Origin: Octadecabacter antarcticus 307
GTDB lineage: Bacteria > Pseudomonadota > Alphaproteobacteria > Rhodobacterales > Rhodobacteraceae
Direction of reading: 5' to 3'
NCBI RefSeq assembly: GCF_000155675.2
Contig: NC_020911.1
Location: forward strand, 4,702,501 to 4,766,500
Length of the DNA stretch: 64,000 nucleotides
The translations under genes were made by a program, and so were the position numbers. Numbering within the stretch: the stretch's first letter is position 1; each line of letters opens with the position of its first letter. The notes beneath the pieces are model-generated. The model was not told the origin of the DNA, did not search any database, and worked only from the letters and a program-made list of their open reading frames with translations. Shown one piece after another: positions 26,668 through 36,294 of this stretch.

Positions 26668-28541
26668 GCCACTTTGGCCCTCGTTTGCCGCTTCTTGATT
26701 TCGGCCGCTACAAGCATCAGTGCCGCAGGAGTAATACCGTCGATACGGGAAGCTTGTGCAAGGTTGTCAGGCAGCGCGGTCTTTAACTTTGATTTCAGTT
26801 CATTGGACAGACCCGAAATTGAACCATAATTCAAATCATTTGGAATAAGTTTGCAGCTGTCTCGTTTCATACCTTCAATATCTCGCATCTGGCGGTCAAC
26901 GTAATGGGAGTATAGTGCGTCTCGTTCCAGCTGGGACGCTATATCTTTTGGAATTTTAGATAGCTGTGGGGCAAGTTCGGCTAAGTCATTAACCGTAGTT
27001 CCCGCTATGGTCAGTGCGTCAGCCAAGGTGCGTTTCGGTCCATCAATACTCACTTTCACCCCTGCCTTGTTCAAATCTCGGGATGACGCTGAAATACCCA
27101 ATAACACTTCTCTTCCGTGGTCTAGTTCGTTCGTTTTATTGATAAAGACACTCCACCGCTCATCCTCGACACAGCCAACGCCTCGACCGAAAGGCGTTAG
27201 GCGCTGATCAGCATTATCGGCTCGCAGTGACAGTCGGAATTCGGCGCGCGACGTAAACATGCGGTAGGGCTCTGAAACACCACGCACCGTAAGATCATCT
27301 ATCATGACACCAATGTACGATGTTGAACGATCAAAAAGAACAGGATCGCGACTATTCACCTGTGCGGCGGCGTTCAAGCCAGCAACCATTCCTTGCGCGG
27401 CGGCTTCTTCGTAACCAGTTGTACCATTAATTTGACCTGCAAGGAAAAGTCCAGGCATGCGCTTCAATTCAAGTTGTGTACTTAAACTGCGTGGATCAAT
27501 GTAATCGTATTCTATTGCGTACCCCGGCTGCAGTATCTTTGCATCCTCAAGGCCGACGATCGAATGAACATATTCTTCCTGCACATCTACAGGCAGAGAC
27601 GTTGAGATACCGTTTGGATATATCGTGTGGTCCGTGAGCCCTTCGGGCTCAAGAAAAATCTGATGCGAAGTCTTATCAGCAAATCTGACGACCTTGTCTT
27701 CGATCGAAGGACAGTATCGTGGCCCTACACCATCTATATGCCCTCCATACATTGCAGACCTTTTCAGATTTTTTTTAATAACTTCATGGGTTTGGGGATT
27801 TGTGTGAGTGATCCCACAGGCGATCTGCTTCACAAACGGGGAATGGTGCATGAACGAAAAAAGTTCTGGTTCTACATCTGCATCCTGACGTTCAAGTCCA
27901 TCCCAATGTATCGTTCTGCCATCTAGACGGGGCGGTGTGCCCGTTTTTAGACGACCCAGCGGTAAATCGTACGATGATAGACGTTCAGCCAAGGCGATTG
28001 ACGGAAGATCACCCATGCGTCCACCCGCTTGCGCAACGTTGCCAATATGGATAACACCACGTAAAAATGTTCCTGACGTGAGAACAACCGCGGTCGCGGA
28101 TATTCTTGAACCATCCTTCAAGGTCACGCCATCGACGCGCCCTCTGTCTAAAGAAAGATCGACTACCTCTCCCTCGCGCACCTCCAAATTTGATCGTGCA
28201 GTCGTCAATTCTTGAACAGCACTGCGATATAGCGCGCGGTCAGCTTGGGTACGCGGGCCCTGCACGGCTGGGCCCTTTCTCCGGTTTAGAAGGCGGAATT
28301 GGATGCCTGCACGATCGGCTGCACGACCCATTACACCATCAAGAGCATCGATTTCGCGCACGAGATGGCCTTTACCCAAGCCACCAATCGCTGGATTACA
28401 TGACATCACACCAATATCTGACAGCCTAAGCGTGATCAGCAATGTTCGAACGCCAGACCGGGCGGATGCGTGGGCGGCCTCACAACCGGCATGCCCTCCG
28501 CCAATAATGATAACATCGTATGCGTGTTTCACGTGAAACAT
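26664..28541 (-). CDS. mnmG: tRNA uridine-5-carboxymethylaminomethyl modification enzyme MnmG
   Basis: 625 residues, GidA. FAD enzyme that with MnmE adds the carboxymethylaminomethyl group to U34 of certain tRNAs. N-terminal FAD motif [19 protein letters not shown] (about 11-29), the [20 protein letters not shown] block, and C-terminal helical MnmE-binding domain ([16 protein letters not shown] [16 protein letters not shown]). Its start codon region is made of a parS palindrome. Lies 3 bases downstream of mnmE. Confidence 0.97.
   Translation of the reverse strand: MFHVKHAYDVIIIGGGHAGCEAAHASARSGVRTLLITLRLSDIGVMSCNPAIGGLGKGHLVREIDALDGVMGRAADRAGIQFRLLNRRKGPAVQGPRTQADRALYRSAVQELTTARSNLEVREGEVVDLSLDRGRVDGVTLKDGSRISATAVVLTSGTFLRGVIHIGNVAQAGGRMGDLPSIALAERLSSYDLPLGRLKTGTPPRLDGRTIHWDGLERQDADVEPELFSFMHHSPFVKQIACGITHTNPQTHEVIKKNLKRSAMYGGHIDGVGPRYCPSIEDKVVRFADKTSHQIFLEPEGLTDHTIYPNGISTSLPVDVQEEYVHSIVGLEDAKILQPGYAIEYDYIDPRSLSTQLELKRMPGLFLAGQINGTTGYEEAAAQGMVAGLNAAAQVNSRDPVLFDRSTSYIGVMIDDLTVRGVSEPYRMFTSRAEFRLSLRADNADQRLTPFGRGVGCVEDERWSVFINKTNELDHGREVLLGISASSRDLNKAGVKVSIDGPKRTLADALTIAGTTVNDLAELAPQLSKIPKDIASQLERDALYSHYVDRQMRDIEGMKRDSCKLIPNDLNYGSISGLSNELKSKLKTALPDNLAQASRIDGITPAALMLVAAEIKKRQTRAKVA
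28525..28540. promoter_or_regulatory. parS site (over the mnmG start codon)
   Basis: Perfect palindrome TGTTTCACGTGAAACA. On the minus strand it includes nearly all of the first five mnmG codons (MFHVKH), so the protein's N-terminus is dictated by the centromere. About 3 kb from the probable oriC and 1.9 kb from the other parS. Confidence 0.93.
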
Positions 28542-28544
28542 TCC

Positions 28545-29831
28545 TCACTTACCGATACAGAAACTTGAGAAAATCTCACCTAGCACGTTTTCAACGTCAA
28601 CGCGACCTATGAGACTATCGAGAGATCTAATCGCAATTCGAAGGTCTTCAGATAACAAATCAACTGGCATATCAACAACAGTTAAACCCAAAGTCACCGT
28701 GTCCAATGCATCTGCAGCCGTCTCTAGCGCCCTTTGATGACGCATTCGTGTTGCGACACCCGCACCCGCAAGCTGTTCGCGTAAATGGGACGAGATCTGG
28801 CCCAGCAGACGATCCATGCCATAACCCGTCTCCCCCGAAACCCCATCGCGCGCCGGCGGAATGACCAAATCAGCCTTTGATTTCGTGTAAATGTCTAGCC
28901 CAAAATCCGACTGAACGCTATCGGAAGATAGGTTATCCATAAGATGGACGCGGATGTCCGCCGCCGCGGCGCGGTCTTTGCCACGCGCAATTCCGATACC
29001 TTCCAGAACGTCGTCAGATTCCCTTAGTCCAGCTGTATCCAGGATTGTGACGGGCAGCCCATCGAGGTCCATCCTCACCTCAATTACGTCCCGCGTCGTG
29101 CCGGCAATATCGGATGTAATAGCGGCTTCACGGCCAGCCAAACGATTGAGAAGCGTAGACTTTCCAGAATTTGGCGGCCCAACAAGCGCAACCTCAAACC
29201 CGTCCCGCACGCGTTCGCGCACTTTGACACCGGCGGCCTCATGTCGGACTTCCTTGCTCACAACATGGATAAGCGTCCTGACTTCTGGGTAAACATCAAC
29301 TGGCACATCTTCGTCGACGAAATCTATTGTAGCTTCCAACAATGCCGCTGCACGAACAAGACTAGTGCGCCAACCAGACGCCAAGTCACCCAAGGCGCCT
29401 TGAAACACCCGCACAGCCTGCCGACGTTGGCTTTCAGTTTCAGCATCAATCAGATCAGCGAGACCTTCGACCTGGGCCAAATCGAGCACGCCATTGTCCA
29501 TGGCCCGCCGCGTAAATTCACCAGGTTCCGCGGGGCGCAACCCCAAAGCCCCAAGACGGTTCAAGACTGCGGATACAACGGCAGGTGATCCATGGGTTTG
29601 AAGTTCAACAACTTGTTCACCCGTAAAACTTCGGCGCGGCCCAAAACTTATCGAAAAGGCTTGATCAATCAGGCTGCCATCTGTCGTAATCAAATTAACC
29701 AAGCGCCGATCATGTTCACCCAAAACCGCACCCATTGATTCGCAGCTCTTGAGAGCATCCGGTCCAGAAACCCTAATGATAGAAACTCCAGCTTTACCGG
29801 CCGCAGTTGCATGTGCAAAAATCGTATCCAT
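28545..29831 (-). CDS. mnmE: tRNA modification GTPase MnmE
   Basis: 428 residues from MDTIFAHATAAGKAGVSIIRVSG; a TTG three codons earlier is less likely. Partner of MnmG in U34 modification. Formyl-THF-binding N-terminal domain, G domain with P-loop GPPNSGKSTLLN near residue 226 and DTAGLR, and the C-terminal CxGK tail (FCIGK) that carries the family cysteine. Slightly short for the family. Confidence 0.96.
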   Translation of the reverse strand: MDTIFAHATAAGKAGVSIIRVSGPDALKSCESMGAVLGEHDRRLVNLITTDGSLIDQAFSISFGPRRSFTGEQVVELQTHGSPAVVSAVLNRLGALGLRPAEPGEFTRRAMDNGVLDLAQVEGLADLIDAETESQRRQAVRVFQGALGDLASGWRTSLVRAAALLEATIDFVDEDVPVDVYPEVRTLIHVVSKEVRHEAAGVKVRERVRDGFEVALVGPPNSGKSTLLNRLAGREAAITSDIAGTTRDVIEVRMDLDGLPVTILDTAGLRESDDVLEGIGIARGKDRAAAADIRVHLMDNLSSDSVQSDFGLDIYTKSKADLVIPPARDGVSGETGYGMDRLLGQISSHLREQLAGAGVATRMRHQRALETAADALDTVTLGLTVVDMPVDLLSEDLRIAIRSLDSLIGRVDVENVLGEIFSSFCIGK

Positions 29832-29862
29832 ATCAATCAAAACAACGTTCTATAACAACAAG

Positions 29863-31176
29863 TTACGTATTCATTGAATCGAAGAAATCCGAATTCGTCT
29901 TGGTTTGTTTCAGCTTCGAAATTAGAAATTCAATCGCATCAGTTGTTCCCATCGGGTTCAAGATCCGACGCAGAACATACGTTTTCTGAAGATCAACTTT
30001 GTTTATCAAAAGGTCTTCCTTGCGGGTACCAGACTTAAGTATGTCCATTGCAGGGAACACGCGCTTATCCGCAATCTTACGATCCAGAACAATTTCTGAA
30101 TTACCTGTACCTTTGAATTCTTCAAAAATAACTTCATCCATCCGACTGCCTGTATCAATTAAAGCTGTCGCAATGATCGTCAGAGAACCACCTTCTTCAA
30201 TATTACGCGCAGCACCAAAAAAACGTTTCGGGCGTTGCAGTGCGTTCGCATCCACACCACCTGTTAGAACCTTGCCAGACGACGGTACAGTCGTGTTAAA
30301 CGCGCGGCCTAAGCGCGTGATCGAATCCAACAGGATGACAACGTCGCGTTTATGTTCAACGAGACGTTTAGCCTTTTCAATCACCATTTCAGACACAGCG
30401 ACGTGGCGCGTTGCAGGTTCATCAAAAGTTGACGAAACAACTTCACCTTTCACAGATCGCTGCATGTCTGTAACTTCTTCAGGGCGTTCATCGATCAAAA
30501 GCACGATCAAATAACACTCGGGATGATTTGCGGCGATTGAATGTGCAATGTTTTGCAGCAGAACAGTTTTACCTGTCCGCGGGGGCGCCACGATCAGGGA
30601 ACGTTGCCCTTTTCCAATCGGGGCAACAAGATCGATGATTCGCGCTGAGCGGTCTTTCATCGTTGGGTCTGCAGTTTCCATAATCAGACGCTCATCCGGA
30701 TAAAGCGGCGTAAGATTTTCAAAAGCGACTTTGTGGCGTGCGCGCTCGGGATCCTCAAAATTGATCATCTCAACCTTGGTCAGCGCAAAATAGCGCTCTG
30801 TCTCTGACGGTTCTTGAATGACACCATCAACCGTATCGCCAGTGCGTAATGAATGTTGACGGATCATATCAGGTGAGACGTAGATATCATCTGGTCCGGG
30901 CAAGTAATTTGCACCAGGTGACCGCAGAAAGCCAAATCCGTCTTGCAACACCTCAAGAACGCCGTCACCGCCAATGACCCAATCGTCTTCTGCCCGTTCC
31001 TTGAGGATCGAGAACATCATGTCGCCTTTGCGCATGGTCGATGCGTTCTCAATCTCCAGCTCTTCTGCCAAGGACAATAGATCCTTTGGGCTTTGCGCCT
31101 TAAGGTCTGCAAGGTTCAAGCGGTCCGCTACTACAGCTTCTTGCACAAATTCAGCGGTGATTAAATCGTCAGACAT
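29863..31176 (-). CDS. rho: Transcription termination factor Rho
   Basis: 437 residues from [10 protein letters not shown], chosen because GGAGACC precedes it at good spacing; a GTG six codons upstream is open. Hexameric RNA helicase that ends transcription. N-terminal Rho domain, cold-shock RNA-binding segment ([23 protein letters not shown]), Walker [14 protein letters not shown], Walker [17 protein letters not shown] and the Q-loop region with [21 protein letters not shown]. Located at the edge of the probable origin, as in other Rhodobacterales. Confidence 0.96.
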   Translation of the reverse strand: MSDDLITAEFVQEAVVADRLNLADLKAQSPKDLLSLAEELEIENASTMRKGDMMFSILKERAEDDWVIGGDGVLEVLQDGFGFLRSPGANYLPGPDDIYVSPDMIRQHSLRTGDTVDGVIQEPSETERYFALTKVEMINFEDPERARHKVAFENLTPLYPDERLIMETADPTMKDRSARIIDLVAPIGKGQRSLIVAPPRTGKTVLLQNIAHSIAANHPECYLIVLLIDERPEEVTDMQRSVKGEVVSSTFDEPATRHVAVSEMVIEKAKRLVEHKRDVVILLDSITRLGRAFNTTVPSSGKVLTGGVDANALQRPKRFFGAARNIEEGGSLTIIATALIDTGSRMDEVIFEEFKGTGNSEIVLDRKIADKRVFPAMDILKSGTRKEDLLINKVDLQKTYVLRRILNPMGTTDAIEFLISKLKQTKTNSDFFDSMNT

Positions 31177-31194
31177 CGTTAGGTCTCCGGCCAC

Positions 31195-31694
31195 ATCCGC
31201 AGCCTTTTCATATTCTGTACTGGAAAATTACCATTCGGACGAGCGGTTTCTTTGATTACGCCTTCCTAGCAGGTCTGTCAATTCAACGAACGTGACGTAT
31301 CCTATGGCACGAAACGACCCCTACTTATCTAACTAACAAAGAAGAATCTTAAAAAGGTGTTAGTAGTAGTAGGGCGGTGGATAGGCATTGCGGTTTGAAA
31401 TCTCCTCAAGGTTATCCCCATCTGTCAAAGTCAGAAGCCAGCTTCAAAGATACAATAATATTAATTAACACACTGAATAAGATCAATTTTAACCCAGTTA
31501 CATGTGTTGTAAAGAAATCATGAACGAGTCCGAAGCGATTTGATCCACAATCTTGATTCGTCCTTATCCCACGTGGATAAGTGGAAGATCATCAAGGATA
31601 TCTCGTATAACTTTCAGGATCTGCGCAATGTGTTGCGCTTAACCCCAAATCGTCCCATGACGTTCTAACACAGTCACCCACTGGGATATCCACA
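31195..31694. other. Probable chromosomal replication origin (oriC)
   Basis: About 500 bases with no gene between rho and maf. DnaA-box-like 9-mers: TTATCCCCA (31412), TGATCCACA (31541), TTATCCCAC (31564) with an adjoining inverted GTGGATAAG (31573), and ATATCCACA (31686) touching the maf start codon. An AT-rich run lies at 31449-31495. Three GANTC sites for CcrM-type methylation lie at 31344, 31526 and 31555. A CtrA-like TTAA-N7-TTAG lies at 31349-31363. The neighbours (parAB, mnmG, mnmE and rho on one side; maf, aroE, coaE and dnaQ on the other, reading away) match the order around alphaproteobacterial origins such as that of Caulobacter. Inference; no strand-skew calculation was possible. 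Confidence 0.75.
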
Positions 31695-32293
31695 TGGCCG
31701 ACCAGATTATTCTAGCATCTTCGTCCAACATTCGCGCTCAATTGCTGCGAAATGCTGGCGTCACCTGCGAGATCGTACCAGCGCGAGTCGATGAAGATTC
31801 GGTTAAGCGCGCCCTAGAAATAGAAGCCGCGCCGCCCCGTGATATCGCGGATACCTTGGCCGAAATGAAGGCGCGTAAAGTCGCCGAAAAAGGCATGGGC
31901 TCCTTGGTTGTTGGGTGCGACCAAGTACTGTCGTTCAAGGGGTCCGTGTTGTCCAAGCCAAAAACCCCACAAGCTGCACATGATCAACTCACGATGTTGC
32001 GGGGCCAGACGCACCAACTGCTCTCGGCGGCCGTTGTCTATGAAGGTCTTGAGCCAGTTTGGCGCCACGTCGGGGTTGCGCGCCTTACAATGCGCGATTT
32101 CTCGAACGATTTTCTTGATGACTACATTAGCCGGAACTGGGACAGCATTCGTCAGTCCGTCGGTGGTTATAAGATCGAACAAGAGGGCATTCGCTTGTTT
32201 CGTATGATACAAGGCGATACTTTTACAATTCAGGGCTTGCCGCTCCTGGAGCTCTTGTCTTATCTCACGCTTCGCGGGACACTTCCAAGATGA
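31694..32293 (+). CDS. maf: Maf family nucleotide pyrophosphatase
   Basis: 199 residues. Maf/YceF-type house-cleaning pyrophosphatase acting on modified or canonical NTPs. N-terminal ILASSSNIRAQLLRNAG with the substrate-binding SxxR segment, VVGCDQVLSFKGSVLSKPKTPQAA with the catalytic Asp, and the GGYKIEQEG block. First gene on the maf-aroE-coaE-dnaQ side of the probable origin; overlaps aroE by 4 bases. Confidence 0.92.
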   Translation: MADQIILASSSNIRAQLLRNAGVTCEIVPARVDEDSVKRALEIEAAPPRDIADTLAEMKARKVAEKGMGSLVVGCDQVLSFKGSVLSKPKTPQAAHDQLTMLRGQTHQLLSAAVVYEGLEPVWRHVGVARLTMRDFSNDFLDDYISRNWDSIRQSVGGYKIEQEGIRLFRMIQGDTFTIQGLPLLELLSYLTLRGTLPR

Positions 32294-33123
32294 CCGATAT
32301 TCGCATTCCCCTCGCAGGTGTCATCGGCAACCCAATTGCGCAGTCACGCTCGCCGCAGTTGTTTCGCCATTGGTTGAAGACCTATAATCGCGCGGGTTTC
32401 TATATTCCTATCCATGTGATTGAAGGCAATCTAGAGGACGTGATCCGAACATTACCAAAAATGGGGTTCGTTGGGTGTAACGTGACGGCTCCGCACAAGG
32501 TTGACGCGCTTAACATCTCTGACCTTGCGACCGACCGAGCGACGTTGATTGGGGCGGCAAACACGTTGATCTTCCGCAAAGACGGAAAAATCCATGCCGA
32601 TAACACTGACGGCTATGGCTTTATCGCCAACCTTAAACAGGGAGCTCCAGGATGGGCGCCATCCATCGGTCCGGCCGCTGTTCTTGGTGCAGGGGGGGCG
32701 GCCCGCGCAGTCATCGCGTCGTTAATCGACGTCGGCGTGCAAGAGATTTTTCTGAGCAATCGAACGCGCCCCAAGGCTGAGGCCCTGAAATCGTCGTTCG
32801 GTACAAAAATTACAGTGGTTGATTGGGTGCAAGCGGGCAATATGCTTGAGGATGCCGCGACAGTCATAAATACAACATCCCTTGGCATGACGGGAAAGCC
32901 CCAATTTCGCGTGCCTTTGGACGGTTTACGACGTGGTACCGTTGTCACAGATCTTGTCTACAGTCCCCTGAAAACCCGGCTCCTGGTTGAGGCTGAGGCC
33001 GCAGGCTGTGTTGTTGTTGATGGTTTGGGCATGCTTTTGCATCAAGCGGTTCCAGGGTTTGAACGCTGGTTTGGTGTCCGACCCGAGGTGGACGTCGACA
33101 CCCGCGCTGCTGTCCTCGCATGA
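32290..33123 (+). CDS. aroE: Shikimate dehydrogenase (NADP)
   Basis: 277 residues. Reduces 3-dehydroshikimate to shikimate in aromatic amino acid synthesis. Substrate pocket GNPIAQSRSPQLFRHW, catalytic Lys in CNVTAPHKVDAL and Asp in NTDGYGF, Rossmann motif LGAGGAARAVIASL, and the NADP-specific NRTRPKAE segment. Overlaps maf and coaE by 4 bases each. Confidence 0.96.
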   Translation: MTDIRIPLAGVIGNPIAQSRSPQLFRHWLKTYNRAGFYIPIHVIEGNLEDVIRTLPKMGFVGCNVTAPHKVDALNISDLATDRATLIGAANTLIFRKDGKIHADNTDGYGFIANLKQGAPGWAPSIGPAAVLGAGGAARAVIASLIDVGVQEIFLSNRTRPKAEALKSSFGTKITVVDWVQAGNMLEDAATVINTTSLGMTGKPQFRVPLDGLRRGTVVTDLVYSPLKTRLLVEAEAAGCVVVDGLGMLLHQAVPGFERWFGVRPEVDVDTRAAVLA

Positions 33124-33713
33124 CTTTTGTCCTTGGACTTACTGGGTCCATCGGTATGGGCAAATCCACCACTGCGCAGATGTTTGCCAATCAGGGCGTG
33201 CCGGTCTGGGACGCGGACGAAGTTGTGCGTGAATTATATGGGGCAGGGGGTAAAGCGGCTACGCTGATTGCGCGATTTTATCCTGATGCGGTTGAGGATG
33301 GGGCGGTGTCGCGTCGTAAGTTACGCGATCTTATTGCGACTGACACAAAAACTCTTGATCATATTCAGATACTTGTGCACCCCTTGGTTGCTGCAGATCG
33401 CGCAGCGTTTTTGGTGGGGACCACTGCCAAGGTGATCCTGTTGGATATCCCGCTTCTGTTTGAAACAGCGACGGATGGCTTGTGTGATGCCATCGCCGTA
33501 GTGTCCGTTCCTGCCGATGTTCAGAAAAGGCGGGTCTTGGCGCGCGGTGAAATGACTGAGGCCGATTTTGATCTCATCCACGCACGGCAAATGTCGGACG
33601 CGCAAAAGCGAAGCAAAGCGCGCTGGGTTATTCCAACGCAGACGCTGGACGAAGCGCGCGCACATGTGAAAGATATCCTCGCAGAGATTGATAGGGATCT
33701 GGCCGATGCGTGA
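33120..33713 (+). CDS. coaE: Dephospho-CoA kinase
   Basis: 197 residues. Last step of CoA synthesis. P-loop [17 protein letters not shown], the [10 protein letters not shown] acceptor region, [12 protein letters not shown] and the lid arginines ([13 protein letters not shown]). Overlaps aroE by 4 bases and the dnaQ start by 8, so the four genes are probably translated together. Confidence 0.96.
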   Translation: MTFVLGLTGSIGMGKSTTAQMFANQGVPVWDADEVVRELYGAGGKAATLIARFYPDAVEDGAVSRRKLRDLIATDTKTLDHIQILVHPLVAADRAAFLVGTTAKVILLDIPLLFETATDGLCDAIAVVSVPADVQKRRVLARGEMTEADFDLIHARQMSDAQKRSKARWVIPTQTLDEARAHVKDILAEIDRDLADA

Positions 33714-34434
33714 AATTGTCCTCGACACTGAGACCACCGGTTTTGAACCGAGTGAGGGAGACCGCATCGTCGAGATTGGCGCGATCGAGCTGCACAATCA
33801 CATGCCAACGGGGCGCACGTACCACCAGTATATCAACCCGAAACGGTCGATGCCTGCGGGCGCGTTTGGTATTCATGGCATTGGGCCCGATCTGCTCGAT
33901 CCGCCGCAGACACCCACGGCAGGTCAGGTCATTTTGCGTGATAAACCGGTTTTTGCGGATATCGCACAAGCGTTTGTAGATTTTATCGGTGACGCGAAAC
34001 TGGTCATTCATAATGCTGCGTTTGATATGAAATTTCTGAATGCGGAACTGGGTTGGGTCAATCGCCCGTTGCTGCCTATGGATCAATCCCTCGACACACT
34101 CGGGATTGCGCGCAAGAAATTTCCCGGATCACCTGCGTCGCTTGATGCGTTGTGCCGTCGGTTCGGAATTGATAATTCCAACCGCACGCTGCATGGGGCG
34201 CTTCTCGACAGTGAAATTCTGGCTGAGGTTTATCTGGAACTGATCGGCGGTCGCCAACCGGATCTGGTGATGGGCGGTCAGACCAGTTCAAAATCCAAGA
34301 CCGCAGCTGAAGGGGAATGGCGTGCGCAGCCGCGTCCGACACCGCTGGCGCCCAAAATAAAAGCGGCGGAGGTCGGTGCCCACGCCGCATTCATTAAATC
34401 ACTAGGCGAAACCGCCCTTTGGAACAAACCTTAA
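33706..34434 (+). CDS. dnaQ: DNA polymerase III epsilon subunit (3'-5' exonuclease)
   Basis: 242 residues from [13 protein letters not shown]; six in-frame codons upstream lie in coaE. Proofreading exonuclease of the DEDDh type: DTETTG (Exo I), [11 protein letters not shown] (Exo II), and [15 protein letters not shown] (Exo III). The C-terminal tail after about residue 185 binds the polymerase in known homologues. Placed by the origin in the typical alphaproteobacterial order, with secB convergent. Confidence 0.95.
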   Translation: MREIVLDTETTGFEPSEGDRIVEIGAIELHNHMPTGRTYHQYINPKRSMPAGAFGIHGIGPDLLDPPQTPTAGQVILRDKPVFADIAQAFVDFIGDAKLVIHNAAFDMKFLNAELGWVNRPLLPMDQSLDTLGIARKKFPGSPASLDALCRRFGIDNSNRTLHGALLDSEILAEVYLELIGGRQPDLVMGGQTSSKSKTAAEGEWRAQPRPTPLAPKIKAAEVGAHAAFIKSLGETALWNKP

Positions 34435-34441
34435 ACGTTGT

Positions 34442-34957
34442 TCAAGCCTCAGCGGTCGCATTCTTTTGCTGTTCCGCACGAAGCGCAAGCTGCTGGCGAT
34501 AGATTGCCACAAAATCGATTTGTTCAAGGTTCAGCGGCGGGAACCCACCATCGCGTGTGACGTCACTAACGATGCGGCGCACGAACGGGAACGTCATGCG
34601 CGGGCATTCGATCATCAAGTAGGGGTGCATCTGCGCCTCTGGCACGCCTTCGATCTCAAAGACACCTGAATATTCCAGCTCTAGCAAGAACAACATATTC
34701 TCTGTGCCGGCGTTCTGCGAAGACACCTTGAGCTTGGTGATAACCTCAAACTGGTTTTCGGCGCCGCGTTTGCGGGCATCGAGGTTCACCTCGACTTTGA
34801 TTTCTGGCTTAACCTCGCCATCGATACCTTTCTGCGCCATGACGTTTTCAAACGAAAGATCGCGGACAAACTGGGCAAGGACGCGCTGTTTGATCTGTGG
34901 TGCTACTGGCGCTGTGTCTGCTGCGCCGTTTGTTTGTGCTGTGTCTTCTTCGGCCAT
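34442..34957 (-). CDS. secB: Protein-export chaperone SecB
   Basis: 171 residues from MAEEDTAQTNG, which has GGAGGG 5 bases ahead; four more codons are open upstream. Tetrameric cytosolic chaperone that keeps preproteins unfolded and hands them to SecA. Family blocks: QRVLAQFVRDLSFENV, ELEYSGVFEI, IECPRMTFPFVRRIVSDVTRDGGFPPLNLEQIDF. Confidence 0.96.
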   Translation of the reverse strand: MAEEDTAQTNGAADTAPVAPQIKQRVLAQFVRDLSFENVMAQKGIDGEVKPEIKVEVNLDARKRGAENQFEVITKLKVSSQNAGTENMLFLLELEYSGVFEIEGVPEAQMHPYLMIECPRMTFPFVRRIVSDVTRDGGFPPLNLEQIDFVAIYRQQLALRAEQQKNATAEA

Positions 34958-35013
34958 GTGGCCCTCCAAACTTTAATAAATTCCATGTTGTGTATCAGGC
35001 ACTGGGATGGGCC

Positions 35014-35511
35014 TCAATGTTTAGTCCATCCAGACGGGTCGTCCTTTGGTGGATTTTCTGGTTCGACCTCTTCAAACTCGCCATCAATGACGCGGTGGTG
35101 GGGTTGGCCACGGGGATTGGGAGGGCGCGGTTGCTGAATGTCTGGCCCCATTTGAAAGTTCTGCACGTTAATTCGTGCCCGTAGATTGCGATAGACTGCG
35201 GATCGAACAGCGGGAATCAGCAGCGCAAATCCAACGAAATCAGTAAAAAACCCAGGTGTGAGCAATAAAGCGCCCGAAAAAAGGATCATCGCACCATGTG
35301 CCAAAGGTTCAGTCGGGTCTTGCAAGCTTGAGAACGAGGTTCGCAAGTTCAACATCGCGCGTGCACCCTGACTGCGCACCATCCATGCCCCCAAAACTGC
35401 CGTCGCGATCACAATGGCGAGTGTCCAGCCAAGCCCGATTGCACCGCCGATTTGAATAAACAGAGTGATTTCAAGCAGCGGGATGCCGATAAAGAGTAAA
35501 AGCAAAAACAT
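35014..35511 (-). CDS. fxsA: FxsA family membrane protein
   Basis: 165 residues. Cytoplasmic membrane protein with about three or four hydrophobic segments (1-25, 28-45, 75-105). Family marks: FIGIPLLEITLFIQIG at the start and ALLLTPGFFTDFVGFALLIPAVR. In E. coli, FxsA (suppressor of F exclusion of T7) relieves phage T7 exclusion when overproduced; the normal role is unknown. C-terminal proline-rich polar tail. Confidence 0.92.
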   Translation of the reverse strand: MFLLLLFIGIPLLEITLFIQIGGAIGLGWTLAIVIATAVLGAWMVRSQGARAMLNLRTSFSSLQDPTEPLAHGAMILFSGALLLTPGFFTDFVGFALLIPAVRSAVYRNLRARINVQNFQMGPDIQQPRPPNPRGQPHHRVIDGEFEEVEPENPPKDDPSGWTKH

Positions 35512-35634
35512 GGGTCCTCCAGATAGGCAAATGAATCGTTGGGGCTAAGGTGGACTTGGCCCTATGTCAGCCTTACATAAGGCCAATACTCTTATGTTAC
35601 CACTTGCCTAGAAATTATCTTGAAAGAAACGCAC

Positions 35635-36294
35635 ATGAATTCGCCCGTTCTTCAACTTCTGGTTCTTGCCGGAATTGCGATCTTCCTGATCCTGCGCTTG
35701 CGAAATGTTTTGGGGACACGAGAGGGTTTTGAAAAACCAAAGGTGGCGCCGGCAATCCCATCGCGCCGCCCCACGCCCGATCTGGAAGTAATCGAAGGTG
35801 GACCTGATCCCGATGTGACCGATTATGTCGATGCCGATAGTGACGTGGCCAGAGTGTTGACAGCGATGAAGACCGCCGACCGGTCGTTCAATGTCCGCGA
35901 ATTTCTGCGTGGCGCACGTGGCGCATATGAAATGATCCTGACGGGGTTCGAAAAAGGGGATATTGCTGAAATCAAACCGTTCCTGTCGAGCGATGTCTAC
36001 GACGCCTTCGCGGGTGTGGTCGAAGCGCGGGAAAAAGACGGATTGAGCGTCGATTTCAAGTTCATCGGTATTTCCGAAACAACTTTGGTTGATGCGGAAT
36101 TCGATGAGACGACGAAGAACGCTGAGATTTCGATCAAGTTCCTTTGTGAAAGTACGTCTGCAGTCTATGACAAAGGAGGAGACCTGAAAGAAGGGTCTGC
36201 CACCGACATCAAAAAGCAGCGGGACGTTTGGACGTTTGGTCGGACTATGGGCACTGGTGATCCGAACTGGTTTCTTGTCGCCACGGGTGAATGA
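35635..36294 (+). CDS. Tim44-like domain protein
   Basis: 219 residues from MNSPVLQLLVLAG, chosen because the transmembrane helix (about 5-22) begins there; five codons upstream are open. After a short linker a Tim44-like domain (about 75-219) follows, with FLRGARGAYEMILTGFEKGD and the C-terminal DVWTFGRTMGTGDPNWFLVATGE. Alphaproteobacterial TimA-like proteins are membrane-anchored and of uncertain function, related to the mitochondrial import motor anchor. Overlaps mltA by 4 bases. Confidence 0.9.
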   Translation: MNSPVLQLLVLAGIAIFLILRLRNVLGTREGFEKPKVAPAIPSRRPTPDLEVIEGGPDPDVTDYVDADSDVARVLTAMKTADRSFNVREFLRGARGAYEMILTGFEKGDIAEIKPFLSSDVYDAFAGVVEAREKDGLSVDFKFIGISETTLVDAEFDETTKNAEISIKFLCESTSAVYDKGGDLKEGSATDIKKQRDVWTFGRTMGTGDPNWFLVATGE

